Positions 42,820 through 53,000 of a stretch of DNA of 53,267 nt are shown piece after piece; the stretch's first letter is position 1, and each line of letters begins with the position of its first letter. The stretch is from CAZHJK01 sp964533275 (GTDB lineage: Bacteria; Bacillota; Clostridia; Eubacteriales; Garciellaceae). The notes under the pieces were generated by a model. The model did not search any database and was not told the DNA's origin. It was given only the letters and a program-made list of their open reading frames with translations. Location of the stretch: the NCBI GenBank assembly GCA_964533275.1, contig CAZHJK010000019.1, positions 1-53,267 of the forward strand, read 5' to 3'. A program made the translations under genes and the position numbers.

Positions 42820-42884
42820 TAAATCATTCCTTTCTTTATATTTTAAGAAATTGAGCATACAATGCCTTCCCTATAACTATCAGC

Positions 42885-42970
42885 GTAAAATGTTTCATAA
42901 AGCGACGACTTAATGTACTTCTTTCGGAACGACGAGGGCGTCGATCCCTACGATTATGAAGAAATTTTAC
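42885..42970. mobile_element. MITE-like element A between copA and copZ
   Basis: The ends GTAAAAT.TTTCATA (42885-42899) and TATGAAGAAATTTTAC (42955-42970) are imperfect inverted repeats of about 15 bases. The first 35 bases (42886-42920) match 47016-47050 with two differences. It has no coding capacity. Confidence 0.55.
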
Positions 42971-42980
42971 ATTTAATCTT

Positions 42981-45419
42981 TTATAGTGGTTTAAAGCCCT
43001 TTAATCTTAAGGCGTTAGTAACAACAGAAACAGAGCTTAAACTCATTGCAGCACCTGCTATCATTGGATTTAATAGAGGTCCTCCAAAAATATGAAGTAC
43101 TCCCATAGCTATTGGAATTCCTAATGTATTATATCCAAATGCCCAAAATAAATTTTGCTTAATATTTCTTATGGTGCTTTTACTTAATTGTATTGCCGTA
43201 ACAACATCCATCAGATCGCTTCTCATAAGAACTATCTCTGCCGATTCCATTGCAACATCTGTTCCTGAACCTATGGCTATACCTATTTCTGCTTGTACTA
43301 AGGCTGGTGCATCATTTATACCATCACCAACCATCGCTACTATCCTACCCTCTTCTTGAAGTTTTTTAACCTCACTTGCCTTATCTTGAGGTAAAACCTC
43401 TGCTAAGGTCCTATCAATTCCCACTTGTTTAGCAATCGCCATAGCTGTTCTTTTATTATCTCCTGTTATCATTGCCACTTCTAATCCCATGCTATGAAGT
43501 TTTTCTATAGCTTTTTTACTATTTTCTTTTACTGTATCTGCAACTGCAATAATACCCTCTAAGTTTTTGTCTATGGCTATATACATAGGAGTCTTTCCTT
43601 CTCCGGCTAGCCTATTGGATTCTTCTTCTAAATCCTCCAGTGAAATATTACTATCTACCATAAGCTTTCTATTTCCCATAAGAACATTCTTACCATCTAT
43701 CTTAACCTCGATCCCATGACCAGGTATGGCATTAAAATAATCTACTTTTTTAAGCTCTATGGATTTTTCTTCTGCTTCCTTTACAATGGCTTCACCCAAG
43801 GGATGTTCGGAGCCCTTTTCAGCAGATGCTGCCAATTGTAATAAATCATTTTCTTTAATTCCTTTTACTACGATATCTGTTACCACTGGTTTGCCCTCTG
43901 TTATAGTTCCGGTTTTATCAAAAACAATTGTTTGGATCTTATGTGCCGTTTCTAATGCTCCACCACTTTTTATCAACACCCCATATTCAGCGCCCTTGCC
44001 AGTTCCAACCATTATAGCTGTAGGGGTAGCCAATCCTAATGCACAGGGACAGGCAATTACTAAAACTGAAATAAATATGGTAAGGGCAAACACCCCTGTT
44101 TCTCCTGCTATAAACCAAGCTGTTCCAGAAATAATTGCTAAGGCTATGACTATCGGAACAAAGTAACCAGAAATAATATCTGCAAGTTTGGCAATAGGTG
44201 CTTTAGAACCCTGTGCATCTTCTACTAATTTTATAATCTGGGATAACACAGTATCCTTCCCTACCTTAGTGGCCCTATAACGAATAGTACCGTTTTTATT
44301 TATGCTTGCTCCAATAATCTTATCCCCTATGTTTTTCTCTATAGGAATACTTTCTCCCGTTAACATAGACTCATCCACCGATGTAACACCCTCAACTACC
44401 TCACCATCAACTGGCATCTTCTCTCCGGGTTTTACTAGTATTACATCCCCTACCTCTACCTCATCAATGGAAATTTCAACTTCAGCTCCATCTCTTATAA
44501 TAATAGCTGTTTTAGGTGCAAGACCAATAAGTTTCTTTATGGCTTCAGAGGTTTTTCCTTTAGATACCGCCTCTAGATATTTACCAAGGGTTATTAATGT
44601 AATAATCACTGCAGCAGATTCAAAATACAGGTCATGGGCGTAATGATGTTGACCTTGAAGTATTTTTACTACAGCAAATACCCCATAAATAAACGCTGCT
44701 GAAGTACCTATTGCTATAAGAGAATCCATATTAGGACTTCCTTTAAATAATGTCCTAAATCCAATGGTGAAAAAACTATATCCAAAAACCATAACTGGCA
44801 AAGTTAAAATTAATTGTGCTATTGCGAAAATTTCTGAATTTACCTCTGGTGTAATAAATTCTGGAAGGGGCAGTCCTACCATATGTCCCATAGCTATATA
44901 AAGTAAAGGTATAGTAAATACAGCAGAAATGAAAAACCTTCTCCATAATGCTTTTATTTCACTTTCTTTTTTTTCTTTATCTGAATCTACTGATATTTCT
45001 TCCTCCTTTGCCTTATACCCGGCTTTTTCTATTGCCCTCTTAATATCAGATATCCTTACCTTAGAATTATCAAAGCTTATATTTAATTTTTCTGTAGCAA
45101 GATTTACATTAGATTCTAATACTCCGTCTAACTTTCTAGTAACTCTTTCCACTGCTGCTGAGCAAGAAGCACAGGTCATACCCTCTATTAGTAGAGTTCT
45201 GTCTACTGTATCAGAAAGCGCTTTATATCCTGCTTTTTCCACCGCTGCTCTAATGTCTTCTTCTGATACCTTGTTATCATCATAATCTATATTTAACTTT
45301 TCAGTTGCAAGATTTACATTAGATTCTACAACCCCATCTAACTTTTTAGTAACTCTTTCCACCGCTGCCGAACAAGAGGCACAGGTCATTCCCTCAATCT
45401 TTAGTGTTTTTTTAGTCAT
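42981..45419 (-). CDS. copA: Copper-exporting P1B-type ATPase
   Basis: A Cu(I) efflux pump of 812 residues. Two N-terminal HMA domains each have GMTCASC (C13/C16 and C84/C87). The membrane metal site CPC lies in VIACPCALGLATP, the phosphorylation motif is DKTGTIT and the actuator loop is TGES. The GDGIND hinge is present. C-terminal NLFWAFGYNT and MSLSSVSVV supply the Asn, Tyr, Met and Ser residues of Cu(I) pumps (P1B-1). The two HMA domains are near-duplicates of each other. AGGGAGGG precedes the ATG, 31 bases after csoR, in the csoR-copA operon. Confidence 0.97.
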   Translation of the reverse strand: MTKKTLKIEGMTCASCSAAVERVTKKLDGVVESNVNLATEKLNIDYDDNKVSEEDIRAAVEKAGYKALSDTVDRTLLIEGMTCASCSAAVERVTRKLDGVLESNVNLATEKLNISFDNSKVRISDIKRAIEKAGYKAKEEEISVDSDKEKKESEIKALWRRFFISAVFTIPLLYIAMGHMVGLPLPEFITPEVNSEIFAIAQLILTLPVMVFGYSFFTIGFRTLFKGSPNMDSLIAIGTSAAFIYGVFAVVKILQGQHHYAHDLYFESAAVIITLITLGKYLEAVSKGKTSEAIKKLIGLAPKTAIIIRDGAEVEISIDEVEVGDVILVKPGEKMPVDGEVVEGVTSVDESMLTGESIPIEKNIGDKIIGASINKNGTIRYRATKVGKDTVLSQIIKLVEDAQGSKAPIAKLADIISGYFVPIVIALAIISGTAWFIAGETGVFALTIFISVLVIACPCALGLATPTAIMVGTGKGAEYGVLIKSGGALETAHKIQTIVFDKTGTITEGKPVVTDIVVKGIKENDLLQLAASAEKGSEHPLGEAIVKEAEEKSIELKKVDYFNAIPGHGIEVKIDGKNVLMGNRKLMVDSNISLEDLEEESNRLAGEGKTPMYIAIDKNLEGIIAVADTVKENSKKAIEKLHSMGLEVAMITGDNKRTAMAIAKQVGIDRTLAEVLPQDKASEVKKLQEEGRIVAMVGDGINDAPALVQAEIGIAIGSGTDVAMESAEIVLMRSDLMDVVTAIQLSKSTIRNIKQNLFWAFGYNTLGIPIAMGVLHIFGGPLLNPMIAGAAMSLSSVSVVTNALRLKGFKPL

Positions 45420-45450
45420 GTTTTTCCCTCCCTTTTAGTACACTTCTTAA

Positions 45451-45717
45451 TTACTTACCCATCAACTTTGATAATATATCAATAACCTCATTGATTTTTT
45501 CTTCTCCATTGTCATTTTTATAAGCTTCTAAAACACAATGATTCATATGCTGTTTTAAAATTAATAAATTAGCCTTTTTCAATAATGATTGTGCAGCCAT
45601 TATCTGATTAGATATATCAACACAATAGCGCTCTTCTTCCAGCATTCTAATAGTAGCTTCAATTTGGCCTTTTGATATTTTTAAAGTTTTTAAAGCTTCT
45701 TTTTGTTCAACATTCAT
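45451..45717 (-). CDS. csoR: Copper-sensing repressor CsoR
   Basis: An 88-residue all-helical repressor that leaves DNA when it binds Cu(I). The copper ligands C32, H57 and C61 have the family spacing (25 and 4). The length is slightly short for CsoR but complete. It is the first gene of the copper operon with copA and probably copZ. A GC-rich palindrome typical of CsoR operators lies directly upstream, between the promoter and the start codon. Confidence 0.96.
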   Translation of the reverse strand: MNVEQKEALKTLKISKGQIEATIRMLEEERYCVDISNQIMAAQSLLKKANLLILKQHMNHCVLEAYKNDNGEEKINEVIDILSKLMGK

Positions 45718-45730
45718 TTCGACACCCCCT

Positions 45731-45747
45731 ACCCCCCGTATGGGGGT
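45731..45747. promoter_or_regulatory. CsoR operator
   Basis: ACCCCCCGTATGGGGGT is a pseudo-palindrome of the class bound by CsoR proteins. It stands out in AT-rich DNA and covers the expected start point of transcription. Confidence 0.85.
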
Positions 45748-45757
45748 CTATAGTTAT

Positions 45758-45786
45758 ATACTAATACTATATACTAAATATGTCAA
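45758..45786 (-). promoter_or_regulatory. Promoter of csoR-copA
   Basis: On the minus strand TTGACA (45786-45781) and TAGTAT (45763-45758) are 17 bases apart, with the operator ten bases further downstream. Confidence 0.6.
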
Positions 45787-45957
45787 TAATTAATCCAGAA
45801 AGTTTTCTTTTATTATCTCCAAAATCCTTATATAAATGAAAAAATCTTATTTATACAATCTTTCTAAAAATGTACTAGCAATAACTATAATTTTTGTTTT
45901 AATGCTTTAATAAGGGGAAAAATAATAATATAGACAATTAATGGAGGAAATCAAACT

Positions 45958-46764
45958 ATGGAATGGAATAATGTTTTATTTGCCTTTGGACTTACACTAT
46001 TTGCCGGATTATCTACAGGAATAGGAAGTGCATTAGCATTTTACACCAAACAGACTAATAAAAAGTTTCTATCTGCAGCTTTAGGATTTTCAGCCGGTGT
46101 TATGATCTATGTATCAATGGTTGAAATTTTTGTAAAGGCAAGACAATCCTTAGAATCCGTATATGGGGCAACCCTGGGTTATTGGTATACTACTATTGCC
46201 TTTTTTGTAGGAATAGGAATAATGGCATTAATAGATAAGTTGGTTCCTGATGCAGAGAACCCTCATGAAATGAGAGATGTAAAGGAAATGAAAGAAGGAG
46301 AAACAGATGACCCTAATTTATTGAGAATGGGCATGTTCTCAGCACTGGCTATAGCAATACACAACTTCCCCGAAGGCTTGGCAACCTTTGTCAGTGCTAT
46401 GCAGGATCCAACCTTAGGAATTAGTATAGCAATAGCTATTGCTATACACAATATCCCAGAAGGAATTGCTGTATCTGTGCCTATTTATTTCGCTACTGGT
46501 GATAGAAAGAAGGCATTTAAATATTCCTTCCTATCTGGATTATCAGAACCTGTAGGCGCAATAGTAGGATTTTTTCTCCTAAAAAGCATCTTTAGTGAGG
46601 CAATGTTTGGCGTAATATTTGCTGGTGTAGCTGGAATAATGGTATATATTTCTCTTGATGAGTTACTACCCACAGCTCAAAAATATGGAGAGCATCATAT
46701 TTCTATTTATGGACTTATTGCAGGAATGATGCTAATGGCATTAAGCTTGTTATTGTTTGCATAA
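45958..46764 (+). CDS. zupT: ZIP-family zinc transporter ZupT
   Basis: A divalent-metal importer (zinc, also iron or manganese) of 268 residues and about eight helices. The metal-site helices are present: HNFPEGLATFVSA (about 126-138) and HNIPEGIAVSVP (about 162-173), with a further EPVGA in the next helix. Near residues 100-120 there is an acidic, histidine-containing cytoplasmic loop. GGAGG precedes the ATG. It is divergent from csoR, but no shared operator is seen; 170 bases of AT-rich DNA without obvious sites lie upstream. Confidence 0.95.
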   Translation: MEWNNVLFAFGLTLFAGLSTGIGSALAFYTKQTNKKFLSAALGFSAGVMIYVSMVEIFVKARQSLESVYGATLGYWYTTIAFFVGIGIMALIDKLVPDAENPHEMRDVKEMKEGETDDPNLLRMGMFSALAIAIHNFPEGLATFVSAMQDPTLGISIAIAIAIHNIPEGIAVSVPIYFATGDRKKAFKYSFLSGLSEPVGAIVGFFLLKSIFSEAMFGVIFAGVAGIMVYISLDELLPTAQKYGEHHISIYGLIAGMMLMALSLLLFA

Positions 46765-46770
46765 AAAAAA

Positions 46771-46818
46771 GGAAGCAAAAGAGAAGCAAAAGGGACGGTT
46801 CTTTTTGCTTCTTTTTTA
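46771..46818 (+). terminator. Terminator of zupT, GGGACGGTT-family hairpin
   Basis: AGAAGCAAAA (46782-46791) and TTTTGCTTCT (46803-46812) form a ten-pair stem around a loop with GGGACGGTTCT, followed by TTTTTT. A second GAAGCAAAA just upstream is a partial duplicate of the left arm. Confidence 0.75.
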
Positions 46819-47013
46819 TTTCATTTTAAGAATGGTGATACATTGAACCCCTTATACACATGTAAAATACCAACATCCAACATATCTATTGCTTATATGA
46901 AAAAAAGGTGTCGTAAAACCCGGGCAAACAGAGTCGTTTGCCCCTACCCACGAGATAGATTGTAGGGGTGGACGACCCTGTCCATCCGATGGTAAATCAG
47001 AGAGACGCTTTGG
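46819..47013. other. Intergenic repeat-rich stretch without a gene
   Basis: It contains a hairpin, GGGCAAAC (46922-46929) with GTTTGCCC (46936-46943), and a GTAGGGGTGGACGACCCTG stretch like intergenic repeats seen in other Clostridia. The short open frames here have no ribosome sites. Confidence 0.5.
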
Positions 47014-47120
47014 GATAAAATATTTCATAAAGCGACGACTTAATGGACTTATTTTTATCATTATGTGTTTGTCTTAAAAAATAAGTCCATTTGCTGAGGA
47101 GCATATGAAGATATTTTATC
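47014..47120. mobile_element. MITE-like element B between zupT and gnd
   Basis: The ends GATAAAATATTTCATA (47014-47029) and TATGAAGATATTTTATC (47104-47120) are inverted repeats with one extra base. A perfect inner inverted repeat, AATGGACTTATTTTT (47043-47057) and its complement (47077-47091), gives the whole element a long hairpin. The first 35 bases match element A at 42886. Confidence 0.6.
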
Positions 47121-47184
47121 TCCCCACTGTAAATTTAATGGCGTATATATCTACTGATTTACACATCCTTGGATGGGATGTTAA

Positions 47185-47213
47185 AATGCAGTAGTAACCG
47201 TCCCCACTGCATT
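47185..47213. repeat. Hairpin with the ACCGTCCCC motif after gnd
   Basis: AATGCAGT (47185-47192) pairs with ACTGCATT (47206-47213). The loop contains AACCGTCCCC, the complement of the GGGACGGTT core seen in the other family members. It is four bases from the gnd stop codon and lacks a T-run. Confidence 0.5.
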
Positions 47214-47216
47214 ACC

Positions 47217-48617
47217 TTATTCCCAATCAGTATGAAAAACACCTACTTTATCAATCCTACTATAGGTATGGGCTCCAAAGAAATCTCTTTGGGCTTGAAT
47301 TAAATTTGCTGGAAGATTTTCACTAGTCATACTGAAGAAGTAATCTAATGCACTATTATGAACAAGAGTAGGAATATAAAATTCCTTTGCAATATTGATT
47401 ACCTCTTTAGTAGAGTCTATTTTACTCTCTATAAATTCCATAGATTTTTTATTGTTTAACATATTGGCATCTTCACTACTATCAATTATAATTTCCCTAA
47501 AGAAATCCAACATCCTTGCTCTTATAATGCATCCACCCCTCCATACCCTTAGAACTTCAGATAGATTAATCTCATAATTATATATCTTTGAAGCTTCATC
47601 TATTAACCATAAGCCTTGAGAAAACAGCATAAAGTTGGTTAAAAGCAATGAGTTTTCTAAATCATTTATTAGCTTTTCTTTGTTAAGGGAAGTATTCGGA
47701 TAATCATTAGCAAATTTTCTTGATAGATATATTCTCTCTTCCTTAAAAAAAGATAATACTCTCCCCTCTACAGCAGCACTTAGGGATGGAGTAGGAATTC
47801 CAAGGTCAAAGGATGTTTGAGCAGTCCATTTTCCTGTGCCCTTCTGACCTGCCTTATCAAGTATTTTCTCTATAGTAAGATCACCAATTTCATTATCTCT
47901 GTGTCTCATAATTTTATAGGATATTTCTAAAAGATAGGAATCCAATTCCCCATCATTCCATTTCTCAAAGATATCTCCTATTTCCTCTCCAGAAAGTCTT
48001 AATACTTTTTTAAATATATCATAAACCTCAGCAATAGCCTGCATCATTCCGTATTCTATCCCATTGTGTAGCATCTTTACAAAATGTCCTGCAGAATAAT
48101 CCCCTATATAGGTACAACAAGGACCTGATTCAGTTTGAGCAGCTATCTTTAAAAGAATATCTTCAACTAAGTTATAGGCTTCCTTAGAGCCTCCTGGCAT
48201 TAGGGAAGGGCCCTCCAGGGCACCGGCTTCTCCACCTGAAATCCCTACTCCTAAATAAAGCAACCCTCTTTCATTTAATTTTTCAATCCTTCTATCTGTG
48301 TCTTTATAGTATGTATTGCCTCCATCCATTATTAGATCACCTTTATGTAATAATGGAATCAATTGGTTAATCATATTGTCTACGGGTTCTCCTGCCTTAA
48401 TCATCAACATAATTTTTCTAGGCTTTTTTAATGATTGTACAAAGGATTCAAGATCATAATATCCCAAAATTTCCTGATCACTCACTTCATTATCTATAAA
48501 TTCCTTTGTCTTTTTTGTAGTTTTATTATATACAGAAATGCTAACCCCTTTATTTCCTATATTTAAAGCAAGACTTTTACCCATAACACCTAAACCAATC
48601 AGTCCAATTTCATTCAT
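47217..48617 (-). CDS. gnd: 6-phosphogluconate dehydrogenase, decarboxylating
   Basis: This enzyme converts 6-phosphogluconate to ribulose-5-phosphate and CO2, with NADP+ as usual acceptor. The 466 residues have the Rossmann motif GLGVMGKSLALNI (7-19), followed by YNKT where NADP enzymes have NRT. The substrate motif GGISGGEAGALEGPSLMPGG and catalytic K/N in GHFVKMLHNGIEYG are present, as is the C-terminal helical domain ending in FHTDW. Full length. No zwf or pgl is nearby. The DUF401 gene lies 95 bases upstream on the same strand. Confidence 0.96.
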   Translation of the reverse strand: MNEIGLIGLGVMGKSLALNIGNKGVSISVYNKTTKKTKEFIDNEVSDQEILGYYDLESFVQSLKKPRKIMLMIKAGEPVDNMINQLIPLLHKGDLIMDGGNTYYKDTDRRIEKLNERGLLYLGVGISGGEAGALEGPSLMPGGSKEAYNLVEDILLKIAAQTESGPCCTYIGDYSAGHFVKMLHNGIEYGMMQAIAEVYDIFKKVLRLSGEEIGDIFEKWNDGELDSYLLEISYKIMRHRDNEIGDLTIEKILDKAGQKGTGKWTAQTSFDLGIPTPSLSAAVEGRVLSFFKEERIYLSRKFANDYPNTSLNKEKLINDLENSLLLTNFMLFSQGLWLIDEASKIYNYEINLSEVLRVWRGGCIIRARMLDFFREIIIDSSEDANMLNNKKSMEFIESKIDSTKEVINIAKEFYIPTLVHNSALDYFFSMTSENLPANLIQAQRDFFGAHTYSRIDKVGVFHTDWE

Positions 48618-48712
48618 TAACCTTACCTCCTACATATTATCTTGTATTTCCCTTAAAAATCCTATTAATTTATTATACCCTATATAGGAAAACACAACCC
48701 CCATGTTATAAA

Positions 48713-49933
48713 TCACTTTATCCAAATTCCCAGCACGAAAAATGTTGATATCAGTATCCCAATTAAAAGAAGAAAAAATTTAAAATACTCCCTATATAGT
48801 TCTTGTAATGAAACCTTCATATATTCACAGGTGAAAAGTTGACAAAGATGTAGTGGCGAGAAAAAATAACCTACAAAACCCCAGGCAAATGTCATATGAC
48901 AGTATAAAAGAAGTCGGTTTTCCGATATTGGTAATGTTATAAGAAGGGGTAAAACAACTCCTAATGCAGTGGGTTGAAATCCTGTAGTTAATCCAAAGAA
49001 AAAAGAAGATCCTATTATACCAAGCAAAATGGTATTTGGATTGTTGAATATAAAGTTAAATAATTCAGTTAATGAATTAAGTTGACCGATTATTCCTTGA
49101 ATTAAATATACTCCAATAAGAGAATACAATACATTTATATTTATTGCCCTAAATGCATCCCTAAGAAATGTTTTTATAGGATTGAGTAAATACACAATTA
49201 ATAAATTAGCAAGCATACCTATGTAAAATGGTACATTAAAAATAACATATAATAGGATACTAGTATAAATTGGTGATGTATATTTTAATAGATTTACTAG
49301 ATTTACCATTTTATTAGTAGAAGGGGATTCCTTTTCATGTTTTACCTGCTTAATATATAAATTATAACCTGCTATAACATATAAAGTTACAAAGATAGAA
49401 TTCAAACCTATCAACTTAAAAATAGAAATCTGAGGAGCTAGGGATGCTACTAGAAGATACCCAGTAGCATATGGCATAATATGCATTGCTATATGTCGAA
49501 AAACGAGGTTAATAATTGCTCGATTCGTTCTAGGCAAACCACTTTCTTCTCCTAATTTATCTGCGAAGGGTGCGGATATAATTGCACCTCCAGGTACAGA
49601 TAAAAAACCAACTAATGCAGGAATAAACATCAATTTTACTCGATTATTTGGCACAAGCTTAGTTAGATACTCTATAACCTTTTCTAAAATATTATATTTT
49701 CTAAGCAGTGTTCCTAAAACACTAACTTCTATAATAATAATAAACTGCTGTAGCTTTTTAATATTTATAAATGTATTTTGTAAAACTCCCAACAATCCTG
49801 ATAACCCTATTCCACTAAAAATGCCCATAAGGAGGGCAGATATACAAATAGATATTCCTATAGGTATTCTTTTTTTATTTAAAATTGAAATAATTAGAAA
49901 CGAAAAAATTACAGCTAATAATTCCTGCATCAT
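48713..49933 (-). CDS. DUF401-family membrane permease
   Basis: A polytopic protein of 406 residues with about ten to eleven helices and very few charged residues in the membrane parts. Blocks that point to DUF401, a GntP/ion-transporter-like family, are FLSVPGGAIISAPFADKLGEE, FRHIAMHIMPYATGYLLVAS and the final HMTFAWGFVGYFFSPLHLC. The histidines and glycines in these blocks may line a transport path. Substrate unknown. GGGGGGAT precedes the ATG. It shares direction with gnd (downstream), so co-transcription is possible; a role with gluconate would be a guess. Confidence 0.85.
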   Translation of the reverse strand: MMQELLAVIFSFLIISILNKKRIPIGISICISALLMGIFSGIGLSGLLGVLQNTFINIKKLQQFIIIIEVSVLGTLLRKYNILEKVIEYLTKLVPNNRVKLMFIPALVGFLSVPGGAIISAPFADKLGEESGLPRTNRAIINLVFRHIAMHIMPYATGYLLVASLAPQISIFKLIGLNSIFVTLYVIAGYNLYIKQVKHEKESPSTNKMVNLVNLLKYTSPIYTSILLYVIFNVPFYIGMLANLLIVYLLNPIKTFLRDAFRAININVLYSLIGVYLIQGIIGQLNSLTELFNFIFNNPNTILLGIIGSSFFFGLTTGFQPTALGVVLPLLITLPISENRLLLYCHMTFAWGFVGYFFSPLHLCQLFTCEYMKVSLQELYREYFKFFLLLIGILISTFFVLGIWIK

Positions 49934-50000
49934 ATCCCCCCATTTTTAAGCAATAATAACTCATTCCCTTCCATTCTAATATATTTTTTAAAATTTGTCA

Positions 50001-50025
50001 TGAAAAAAACCAACCCGCAGGTTGG
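50001..50025 (-). terminator. Terminator of ileS
   Basis: On the minus strand CCAACC-TGCG-GGTTGG (50025-50010) ends in TTTTTTT. It starts seven bases after the ileS stop codon. Confidence 0.9.
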
Positions 50026-50032
50026 CTAATTA

Positions 50033-53000
50033 TTATATCTTTTCTACCCTAATTCCAGTGGAGTGGTCATTAAGATTTTGTTGTTCAAGATTTGAGTCCT
50101 CCACCTTTTCAATGCTAACAGCTAAGGTTTCTTGCTTAATATATTCATCATATTTTTCTATGGCTTGGGTGATTTCTTCATCCCCATTATAATAAATATT
50201 AATATTATCCATTACTTCAAAGTTCTCATTTTTACGCATTTGCTGTACCTTAGAAACAAATTCCCTAGCAAATCCTTCTTCCACCAATTCTTGGGTTAAG
50301 GTAGTATCTAAAATTACAAATAGATTGTTCTCCATTTGAACCATAAACCCTTCCTTAGCAGAAATATTAATAAGAACATAATCCTTTTTAATTTCTACTT
50401 CTTCTCCATCTAAGTTAAGATAAAGGTTCTCTCCAGCCTCTAACTTAGGAACTACCTCCGAAGCATCTAGCTGACTTAATGCCTTACCAAGGGATTTAAT
50501 CTTTGGCCCCAAAATAGAACCTGCCACCTTGAAATTAGGCTTTAAGGAATAATCCATAAATTTACTTAGATCTTTCTCAAAAACAACTTCCTTTAGGTTA
50601 AGTTCTTCCTTAATTAGTGGTACTAAATCTGAAATAAGATCTTCATATTTACCATCTATTAATACCTTTTGAATAGGCTGTCTAACCTTTATCTGTTCTT
50701 GAGCCCTTGCTGCTCTACCTAAACCTACAAGATCCCTCACAAGATCCATTCTTTCTTCTACCTTTTCATCAATAAGCTTATCATTATATACAGGGTAGTC
50801 TGCAGTATGCACTGATAATTTATCAGTTAAATTCTTATAAATTTCCTCTGATATATATGGTGCAAAGGGTGCAATAAGTCTAGAAATACCCTCTAATACC
50901 TCATAGGTAGTATTGTAAACAGCTTTTTTATCATCGGTCAAGTCACTTGCCCAGAAACGACGACGATTCCTTCTAATGTACCAATTGGATAAATCTTCAT
51001 TAATAAAATGCTGGATTTTTCTTACTGTTCTATTTAAGTCAAAAATAGCTAGTTCTGCATCCACTTCTTTTACTAAATTATTGTACTTTGATAAAATCCA
51101 TCTATCAATCTCAGGTCGTTTATTGTATTCCACAAAGAAATCCCTAGGATCTACCTCATCTGTATTGGCATAAAGTACAAAGAATGTATATACATTTCTT
51201 AGGGTTCCAAAGAACTTACTTTGTACCTCCTTAAGTCCTTCTATATCAAATCGAGTGGGTGTCCATACTGGAGATACATATAATAAATACCATCTTAGGG
51301 CATCCGCTCCATACTTATCAAATAATTCAAAGGGATCTACTGTATTCCCCTTGGATTTAGACATTTTTTGTCCATCTTTATCTAGTATCAAATCATTTAC
51401 CAATACCTGCTTATAGGGTGAAACACCCATTACAAAGGTAGAGATAGCCATTAGGGAGTAGAACCATCCTCTAGTCTGATCTATACCTTCACAAATATAA
51501 TCTGCAGGGAATTGCTCTTCAAAAATTTCTTTGTTTTCAAAGGGATAATGATGCTGTGCAAAGGGCATTGATCCACTGTCAAACCAACAGTCAATTACTT
51601 CCTTTACCCTAGTCATAGTTCCATTACATTTATCGCACTTAATGTGTACATTATCAACATGTGGGCGGTGCAACTCAATACTCTCATCAATATCCTCAAT
51701 AGCTCTATCTACTAATTCCTTCCTAGAACCAATGGAGGATAATTCTCCACATTCATCGCATCTCCATATATTTAACGGGGTTCCCCAATAACGGGTTCTG
51801 GAAACTGCCCAGTCATTAACATTTTCTAACCAATTTCCAAAGCGTTTTTCTCCTACATAATCTGGATACCAATCTACAGAATTATTATTTTCAACAAGCT
51901 TATCCTTTAATCTGGTCATTTCAATATACCAGCTTGGCTTTGCATAATATAATAGTGGCGTTGAACATCTCCAGCAGTGGGGATAGTTATGAGCCATTTT
52001 TTCCTTTTTAAACAACTTCCCTTCACTATGCAGCCATTTAATAATGGCTACATCGGCATCCATAACAAATTGTCCCTTCCAAGGAGTAGTAATATATTTA
52101 CCCTCTTCATTAACTGGTTGTAATACAGGTAGGTCATACTTTCTTCCAACTTGATAATCATCTTCCCCAAAGGCAGGAGCAATATGCACAATACCAGTTC
52201 CATCCTCTGTTGTAACAAAGTCTGCTAGAGTTACAAAGAAAGCCTTCTTATCTGGTTGTACAAAGGGCATTAATTGTTCATATTCCACATGTTCTAAATC
52301 TACGCCCTTAAGTTCCTCTATAATCTCATATCCTTCTCCCAGCACCTTGTCAGCTAAAGCCTTTGCTAAAATAAATACATTCCCCTGACTTTTTACCTTT
52401 ACATAGGTTACCTCAGGGTGAACACATAGTGCAACATTTGCAGCTAAAGTCCAAGGTGTTGTTGTCCAAACTAAAAAGTATTCATCCATGTCTTTGCGCT
52501 TAAAAGCCGATATTACTGTATTTGATTTTATTTCTTTATATCCCTGGGCTACTTCATGGGAAGCTAAACCAGTTCCACACCTAGGACAATAGGGAAGAAT
52601 CTTATGCCCTTCATAGATATAACCTTCCTTATTAAACTTATCTAGTATCCACCAAATACTTTCTATATAGTTATTATCTAAGGTGATATATGGATTATCC
52701 ATATCTACAAAATAAGCCATTCGCTCTGTCATTTCTCTCCATTGTCTTTCATAGGAGAAAACCGATTCTCTACACTTTTCATTAAATTCCGCTATCCCAT
52801 ATTCTTCAATTTCCTGTTTATTGGATAGATTTAATTGCTTTTCCACCTCAATTTCAACTGGCAGACCATGGGTATCCCAACCTGCCTTCCTTTTTACCTG
52901 ATATCCCTGCATCGCCCTATGCTTACATACAGTATCCTTTAAAGTACGGGCAATAACATGGTGAATACCTGGTTTCCCATTGGCTGTTGGAGGACCTTCA

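Noticed and set aside
42913..45285. Several + strand open frames of 60-135 residues across copA
   Set aside because: All are Ser/Thr/Pro-rich mirror frames of copA, which has every P-type ATPase motif in frame.
46852..47061. 69-residue minus-strand open frame in the zupT-gnd gap
   Set aside because: It runs through a hairpin and part of a MITE-like element, with no ribosome site; a chance frame.
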